A stretch of 64,000 bases of DNA from Methylobacterium sp. AMS5 (GTDB lineage: Bacteria > Pseudomonadota > Alphaproteobacteria > Rhizobiales > Beijerinckiaceae), in the NCBI RefSeq assembly GCF_001542815.1, contig NZ_CP006992.1, forward strand, positions 2,981,501 through 3,045,500, in the 5' to 3' direction. A model generated the notes under the pieces. That model worked only from the letters and a program-made list of their open reading frames with translations. It was not told where the DNA came from and did not search any database. Positions 59,848 to 64,000 of the stretch are shown here, in pieces (the first letter of the stretch is position 1; each line of letters opens with the position of its first letter). Both the position numbers and the translations under genes were made by a program.

Positions 59848-60651
59848 ATGTCCACAGCACAACTGGTCGTGCAGCATCTTCCGTATCTGCGCCGTTATGC
59901 GCGCGCGCTCACGGGCAGTCAGGTGGCGGGCGATGCCTACGTCGCGGCCACCCTCGAGACGCTGGTCAACGAGCCCGAGACCCTCGGCCGCAGCACGAAC
60001 GTCAAGGCCGACCTGTTCCGCGTCTTCACGCGGATCTGGAACTCGCTGTCCGTGAACGGCCACAGCGATCAGGTGCAGCACGACCTGCCGGCCGAAGTTC
60101 GGCTCGGCCAGATCACGCCGCTTCCCCGGCAGGCGTTCCTGCTCTCGTGCCTCGAAGGCTTTTCGGAGGAGGATGCGGGCGTAATCCTCGACGTGGACGT
60201 CTCCAAGGTGCGCGATCTCGTTGACGAAGCGGGCCGCGAGCTCGCCGCCGACATGGCCACGGAGATTCTCATCATCGAGGACGAGCCGCTGATCGCCATG
60301 GATCTGGAAGCCCTGGTCGAGGGCCTCGGCCACAACGTCATCGGCGTGGCGCGCACCCGCACCGAGGCGGTCAAGATCGCCTCCGAGAGCAAGCGCCCCG
60401 GCCTGATCCTCGCCGACATCCAGCTCGCCGACGGCTCGTCGGGGCTGGATGCCGTCAACGACTTGCTGAAGACCTTCGAGGTGCCGGTGATCTTCATCAC
60501 GGCCTATCCCGAGCGCTTCCTCACCGGCGAGCGCCCCGAGCCGGCCTTCCTCATCGCCAAGCCGTTCCAGCCCGCCAACGTGTCGGCCGTCATCAGCCAG
60601 GCTTTGTTCTTCCAGCAAAGCGCGCGCCGCCGCGAGGCGCACAGCGCCTGA
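59848..60651 (+). CDS. phyR: general stress response regulator PhyR
   Basis: 267 residues from ATG 59848 (AGGGGAACTC just upstream), the known PhyR length. Residues about 1-130 mimic an EcfG-type sigma factor (sigma2-like LPYLRRYARALTGSQVAGDA; sigma4-like FLLSCLEGFSEEDAGVILDV) and 137-260 are a receiver: ILIIEDEPLIAMDLEALVEG at 140-159, phospho-acceptor Asp190 in LILADIQLADG, VIFITAYPERF near 212 and LIAKPFQPANV near 231. Phosphorylation exposes the sigma-like part, which sequesters NepR. Confidence 0.97.
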   Translation: MSTAQLVVQHLPYLRRYARALTGSQVAGDAYVAATLETLVNEPETLGRSTNVKADLFRVFTRIWNSLSVNGHSDQVQHDLPAEVRLGQITPLPRQAFLLSCLEGFSEEDAGVILDVDVSKVRDLVDEAGRELAADMATEILIIEDEPLIAMDLEALVEGLGHNVIGVARTRTEAVKIASESKRPGLILADIQLADGSSGLDAVNDLLKTFEVPVIFITAYPERFLTGERPEPAFLIAKPFQPANVSAVISQALFFQQSARRREAHSA

Positions 60652-60677
60652 ACCTCAGCTTCCGGGCAGCAAACGAG

Positions 60678-60708
60678 GGCGCCGGCCAGGAAGGTCGGCG
60701 CCTTTTTT
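60678..60708 (+). terminator. intrinsic terminator of phyR
   Basis: Stem GGCGCCG/CGGCGCC with an 11-base loop and six T after it, 27 bases past the phyR stop. Confidence 0.85.
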
Positions 60709-60775
60709 CGTGCGCGATGAGGCCACCGCGACGAGCACCACCCGCGGAGCAGCCTACCCGAGCGGAATGTGAACG

Positions 60776-60806
60776 AAAAAACGGGCCGGACCATTGTCCG
60801 ACCCGT
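60776..60806 (-). terminator. intrinsic terminator of the candidate small RNA
   Basis: ACGGGCCGGAC paired with GTCCGACCCGT (one mismatch), loop CATT, and six T following on the minus strand. Confidence 0.85.
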
Positions 60807-60867
60807 GAAGAGGTTCCGGCCGATGCACAAGGGGAATGCGGGGAGGACCAGAGTGGCCGGGTGATTC
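60776..60867 (-). ncRNA. candidate EcfG-dependent small RNA, GsrN-like design
   Basis: No convincing reading frame lies in this unit. A perfect EcfG-type promoter ends at 60871 on the minus strand, and an intrinsic terminator (10 of 11 pairs, arms at 60781-60791 and 60796-60806, then six T) ends the transcript at about 60776, giving about 90 nt. Between them a CCGGCC/GGCCGG stem (60855-60860 with 60816-60821) closes a 33-nt loop carrying two C-runs, UCCUCCCC and UUCCCCUU, which could pair with ribosome binding sites. It converges on phyR. The layout matches stress-induced GsrN of Caulobacter; homology itself is inference. Confidence 0.6.
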
Positions 60868-60870
60868 TCT

Positions 60871-60895
60871 AACGAATGACCATCGGCTGGGTTCC
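60871..60895 (-). promoter_or_regulatory. EcfG-type promoter of the candidate small RNA
   Basis: On the minus strand GGAAC (60895-60891), 16 bases, CGTT (60874-60871). No gene start follows within the unit. Confidence 0.75.
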
Positions 60896-61049
60896 GGATT
60901 CGGCGCCTGACCCCGCAGATTTTTCATCCACAGGGACTTTTTTACCACGACCTTGCCGCGCCCGCCCTGCCCACCCACTCGCCGCGTTGCGGGAGCGGGC
61001 ACGCCGATTCAGACGAAAATACTGATTTGTACCGAAGCGAGACAGTGAA

Positions 61050-61075
61050 GGAACCGAAGATCTGAAAGCAGCGTT
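61050..61075 (+). promoter_or_regulatory. EcfG-type promoter of the gene at 61116
   Basis: GGAAC (61050-61054), 17 bases, CGTT (61072-61075), 41 bases before the start codon. Back-to-back with the small-RNA promoter. Confidence 0.8.
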
Positions 61076-61115
61076 GTGATGACAACCTGTCAAGCTCCCA
61101 TCGGAGATCGCAAAG

Positions 61116-61478
61116 ATGCTTCGGACCGGCTTCGCCCTCGGTGTGAGTGTTCCCGCTGCGATCATGACCCTGTTGCTTCTGCCGGTCGTCCGGCAGGAGG
61201 CCGATGCGATGGGGGCCCCGACGGCCCCGCGCGTCGCCTACGAGGCGCCTGCCACACCGCTGCCGGGCATGCGTCCCTATTCCACCGCTCTCACCCCGAT
61301 CCATGTGGCGACCGCGCCCCGCCCGCCCACGCGTTCGGAGTCGATCCCGACCCGCTCCGCTCAGGAAGAGTTGCCGGCCAAGCCCCGTCGCCTGACGCGG
61401 GAGGGCTGCGAAGCGCCGCTCAGCTCGCTCGTCGGGCCGGAGGCGCGCCGCATGGTTCCCGGTCGCTGCATGACCTGA
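61116..61478 (+). CDS. hypothetical exported protein under an EcfG-type promoter
   Basis: 120 residues from ATG 61116, with GGAG about 10 bases upstream. An N-terminal hydrophobic segment (GFALGVSVPAAIMTLLLLPV) anchors or exports a Pro/Ala/Arg-rich mature part (HVATAPRPPTRSESIPTRSA) ending in a conserved-looking REGCEAPLSSLVGPEARRMV with two cysteines (GRCMT at the end). No family recognised. The promoter places it in the general stress regulon. Confidence 0.75.
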   Translation: MLRTGFALGVSVPAAIMTLLLLPVVRQEADAMGAPTAPRVAYEAPATPLPGMRPYSTALTPIHVATAPRPPTRSESIPTRSAQEELPAKPRRLTREGCEAPLSSLVGPEARRMVPGRCMT

Positions 61479-61534
61479 AGCCGGCATCGAAATTTGGGGC
61501 GCTGGAAGATCGCACGCTCGAGCAATGGGCCGCC

Positions 61535-62074
61535 TCAAGCCGGCCGCGAAACTTTCTCCACGTCGGCGGTCATCCCGGCCGGGCTCATCCGCTCGCGGCC
61601 GACCAACCGGTCGCCGGGCCCGAATGTGCCGAGGGATACATCCCGATCCGGCAGGACGACCGTCGTCATCCTGTTGACGTGAACGAGGACGTAGCGCTGC
61701 AGCGGCAGCGAGGCCGCAGCCCAGCGCCGCAATTGGTCGTGATACGGCGCGCGCTTCCACGCTCCCGCCTGACCGGGATCGACCTGCACATTGAGGAAGC
61801 GGGTCACGGGGTCGAGGCTGAGCACCATCTTGGCCCGGTCCGGACGCCATTCCGGACCGATCCAGGTTTCCGTCATCCAGAGGCAGTGGAAGGCCCGGCA
61901 ATGGTCGGGCCGCTCGGCATGGATGCCGCAGCCGCCGCCGGAGCGGACATGCCGGCACCACCGCCCTGCCGGGCTCTCGACCGCGGGCACGTCGTAGACC
62001 TTGCAGCACAAGGTGCAGGGGCCGCAGGCGCGGCCCGGAGCGGGCACGGCGACGATGGTGGCCGGATCGAGCAT
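61535..62074 (-). CDS. YkgJ-family cysteine-cluster protein
   Basis: 179 residues from ATG 62074. The N-terminal cysteine cluster, CGPCTLCCKVYDV near 17-29, continues with WCRHVRSGGGCGIHAERPDH and CRAFHCLW, a likely zinc or iron-sulfur site. The C-terminal half is not characterised (VLVHVNRMTTVVLPDRDVSL). UPF0153-type proteins have no assigned reaction. It diverges from the aminotransferase across 122 bp. Confidence 0.88.
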   Translation of the reverse strand: MLDPATIVAVPAPGRACGPCTLCCKVYDVPAVESPAGRWCRHVRSGGGCGIHAERPDHCRAFHCLWMTETWIGPEWRPDRAKMVLSLDPVTRFLNVQVDPGQAGAWKRAPYHDQLRRWAAASLPLQRYVLVHVNRMTTVVLPDRDVSLGTFGPGDRLVGRERMSPAGMTADVEKVSRPA

Positions 62075-62196
62075 CGCGAGCGGGTCGGTTGTGTCAATCG
62101 ATGAGGCGAACGGCGCCTTCCTGAGGGAGATTGCGGCCGTTAGTGTGGCGAGGTTGCCGGCGCGCCCCGTCGGCGAAGACTTCCGGCTGCCGCATC

Positions 62197-63588
62197 ATGC
62201 TGTCGAACATCGCCGCCCGCGACGTCGAGACCCTGATCCATCCCTATACCAATCTCGCCACCTTCCGGGAGACGGGCCCGCTGGTGCTGGAGCGAGGCCA
62301 CGGCGTCTGGGTCTACGACACAGACGGGCGCCCCTATCTCGAGGGCATGGCCGGGCTGTGGTGCACGGCCCTGGGCTACGGCAACGAGGAATTGGTCGAG
62401 GCCGCCGCCGAGCAGATGGGCCGGCTCCCCTTCGCCCACCTGTTCTCGGGCCGCAGCCACGATCCGGCGATCGAGCTGGCCGAGACGCTCAAGGAGCTGA
62501 TGCCGGTCCCGACCTCGAAGATCTTCTTCACGTCCTCGGGTTCCGAGGCCAACGACGCGCAGGTCAAGCTTCTCTGGTATATGAACAACGCGCTGGGACG
62601 CCCGCGCAAGAAGAAGATCATCGCCCGCAGGAAGGGCTACCACGGCGTCACCGTGGCGACCGCCTCGCTCACCGGCCTTCCCGCCAACCACGCCGACTGG
62701 GACCTGCCGATCGACGGCTTCCTCCACACCGCCTGCCCGCACCATTACCGCGGCGCTGAAGCGGGCGAGACCGAGGAAGCCTATTCGCAGCGTCTCGCGG
62801 CGGAACTCGAAGCGCAGATCCTCGCCGAGGATCCCGACACTGTGGCGGCCTTCTTCGCCGAGCCGGTGATGGGGGCGGGCGGGGCCATCGTGCCGCCGGC
62901 CGGCTATTTCCCGGCGATCCAGGCGGTGCTCGATCGCTACGACGTGCGCCTCGTCGCCGACGAGGTGATCTGCGGCTTCGGCCGGCTCGGCACGTGGTTC
63001 GGCAGCGAGGCGCTCGGCATGCGCCCGAACACCCTCTCCTTCGCCAAGGCTCTGACCTCCGGCTACCTCCCGCTCGGCGGCATCAGCATCGACGAGCCGC
63101 TCTACCGGGCGATGCTCGACGAGAGCGTCAAGCTCGGCGGCTTCGGCCACGGCACCACCTATTCCGGGCATCCCGTCGCCTGCGCGGTGGCCAACCGGGC
63201 GCTGCACATCTACCGGCGCGACCGTATCGTCGAGCGGGCCGGGGAGCGTGCGCCGCATTTCCAGGCCGCCCTGGCGCGGCTGGCCGACCATCCCCTCGTC
63301 GGCGAGGCGCGGGGCATGGGGCTGATCGGCGGCATCGAGATCGTGGCCGACAAACCCTCGAAGCGGCAGTTCGAGCCGAAGGCGGCGGTGGCGGCGCGCT
63401 GCGTCGCCTTCGCGCAGGACGAGGGGCTCATCGTGCGCTTCCTGGCCGGCGACCGCATCGCCGTCTGCCCGCCGCTGGTGATCGAACCTGACGAAATCGA
63501 TACCTTGTTCGAGCGCTTGGCCCGTGCCCTGGATCGCACCTCAGCCTGGATCGCGCAGGAGGGACTGGAACCAATGCCGGCCCCATGA
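62197..63588 (+). CDS. class-III PLP-dependent aminotransferase
   Basis: 463 residues from ATG 62197; longer in-frame starts exist but lack conserved sequence. Class-III motifs: YLEGMAGLWCTALGYGNEEL near 46-65, FFTSSGSEANDAQVKLLWYM near 109-128, RRKGYHGVTVATASLTGLPA near 146-165, VRLVADEVICGFGRLGTWFG near 250-269, and the PLP lysine in SFAKALTSGYLPLGGI near 284-299. The closest type is omega-amino acid/putrescine-pyruvate aminotransferase; the amine donor is not determined. Confidence 0.9.
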   Translation: MLSNIAARDVETLIHPYTNLATFRETGPLVLERGHGVWVYDTDGRPYLEGMAGLWCTALGYGNEELVEAAAEQMGRLPFAHLFSGRSHDPAIELAETLKELMPVPTSKIFFTSSGSEANDAQVKLLWYMNNALGRPRKKKIIARRKGYHGVTVATASLTGLPANHADWDLPIDGFLHTACPHHYRGAEAGETEEAYSQRLAAELEAQILAEDPDTVAAFFAEPVMGAGGAIVPPAGYFPAIQAVLDRYDVRLVADEVICGFGRLGTWFGSEALGMRPNTLSFAKALTSGYLPLGGISIDEPLYRAMLDESVKLGGFGHGTTYSGHPVACAVANRALHIYRRDRIVERAGERAPHFQAALARLADHPLVGEARGMGLIGGIEIVADKPSKRQFEPKAAVAARCVAFAQDEGLIVRFLAGDRIAVCPPLVIEPDEIDTLFERLARALDRTSAWIAQEGLEPMPAP

Positions 63589-63920
63589 GCCGCGCATCGG
63601 GACAGCGGATCAAGTCGCGGGCTCTTCCGGTGTAGATCCACGGAGGGCGTTGCAAGATGGGCCGCGTTGCAATGCACTATCGCGTGGCCGAAAAGCGACC
63701 ATAGGCCATGCCCGATTTCTCGCCTTGCGCGAAATTCAGGCCGATCCGAAGTCTTAAGCTTCCGTTCATGTAATCGGGTCGATCAAAGGGAGGACGGCAT
63801 CTTCGCAATCTCGCCACGAGAGGGGTGTCGAAGAGTCGTCCTCGCGATGTTCGCGAGACCAACGATCGAGCCGACGCGGTCGCCAACCGGCCGTTCCGAC
63901 GCGCTAACAGGACAGGATCC
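63589..63920. other. gap of 332 bp with no recognised feature
   Basis: No coding sequence, promoter motif or strong terminator was identified. TTGCAA occurs twice near 63650-63672. The region just before 63921 carries AGGACAGG as a ribosome site. Confidence 0.5.
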
Positions 63921-64000
63921 ATGTACGCCCCCAGCCGAACCCCGACCTTCGCGGCCGAGCCGGGCATCGCCTCCCCGGTAACCGTGGCCGGGGATCGCGA
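63921..64000 (+). CDS. start of an unidentified gene leaving the window
   Basis: ATG 63921 with AGGACAGG upstream opens a frame to the window end (26 codons, MYAPSRTPTFAAEPGIASPV then TVAGDR). The fragment is too short to assign; no signal peptide is apparent. Confidence 0.5.
   Translation, partial: MYAPSRTPTFAAEPGIASPVTVAGDR

Overview
The window is about 64 kb of high-GC alphaproteobacterial chromosome. The tungstate/molybdopterin cluster, the 267-residue PhyR with its phospho-acceptor at Asp190, the CpdR-like regulator, lgt-midA-pgeF and intergenic hairpin repeats of the kind seen in Methylobacterium all point to Methylorubrum/Methylobacterium, most likely the M. extorquens group. This assignment is by recognition and was not searched. 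No rRNA, tRNA, CRISPR array, insertion sequence or prophage was seen, so most of the window is core genome with a few small AT-richer insertions.

Layout. 1-8.0 kb: a molybdenum/tungsten cofactor module with three MoeA-type proteins (the first cut by the window edge, the second fused to a periplasmic-binding-like domain), MobB, a ModE-like regulator carrying the same kind of C-terminal domain, and a divergent TupBCA tungstate ABC transporter. Such a set usually serves a tungsten- or molybdenum-dependent formate dehydrogenase. 8.1-13.3 kb: envelope genes, with divergent opgD/opgH for periplasmic glucans. 13.4-20.8 kb: a trans-sulfuration-type PLP enzyme, TspO, CpdR, hypoxanthine phosphoribosyltransferase, a zinc-ribbon membrane protein, ftsEX, a YdcF-like protein and a single-domain response regulator. 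21-24.9 kb: proB-proA-nadD-rsfS. 24.9-32.2 kb: a GbsR/MarR regulator whose start codon sits at the centre of a perfect 46-bp palindrome, a DUF4166 protein, galactose mutarotase, an MsbA-like exporter, a Spy-like protein, a Zur-box-controlled zinc-binding protein and a TMEM43-like protein. 32.4-42.4 kb: moaD, pgsA, uvrC, cheZ, an L,D-transpeptidase, a major outer-membrane protein, and the lgt-midA-pgeF operon. 42.5-53.7 kb: MgtC-like protein, phosphoglucomutase, a SleB-type hydrolase, pyruvate phosphate dikinase, an AT-richer sulfotransferase, a lipoprotein L,D-transpeptidase and small membrane or secreted proteins.

53.7-61.5 kb is the most informative region. It holds the general stress response core: phyR (anti-anti-sigma response regulator) and nepR (anti-sigma factor), divergently transcribed. 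I read seven matches to the EcfG sigma promoter (GGAAC, 16-17 bases, CGTT or GGTT). Six of them form three back-to-back pairs within 2.1 kb around phyR/nepR; the seventh precedes a KGG-motif stress protein. One drives a short transcript with no convincing reading frame, a C-rich loop closed by a CCGGCC/GGCCGG stem, and an intrinsic terminator. I propose it as an EcfG-dependent small RNA similar in design to Caulobacter GsrN. Another drives a 48-residue protein with a GTG start.

61.5-64 kb: a YkgJ-like cysteine-cluster protein, a class-III aminotransferase, and the start of a gene that leaves the window.
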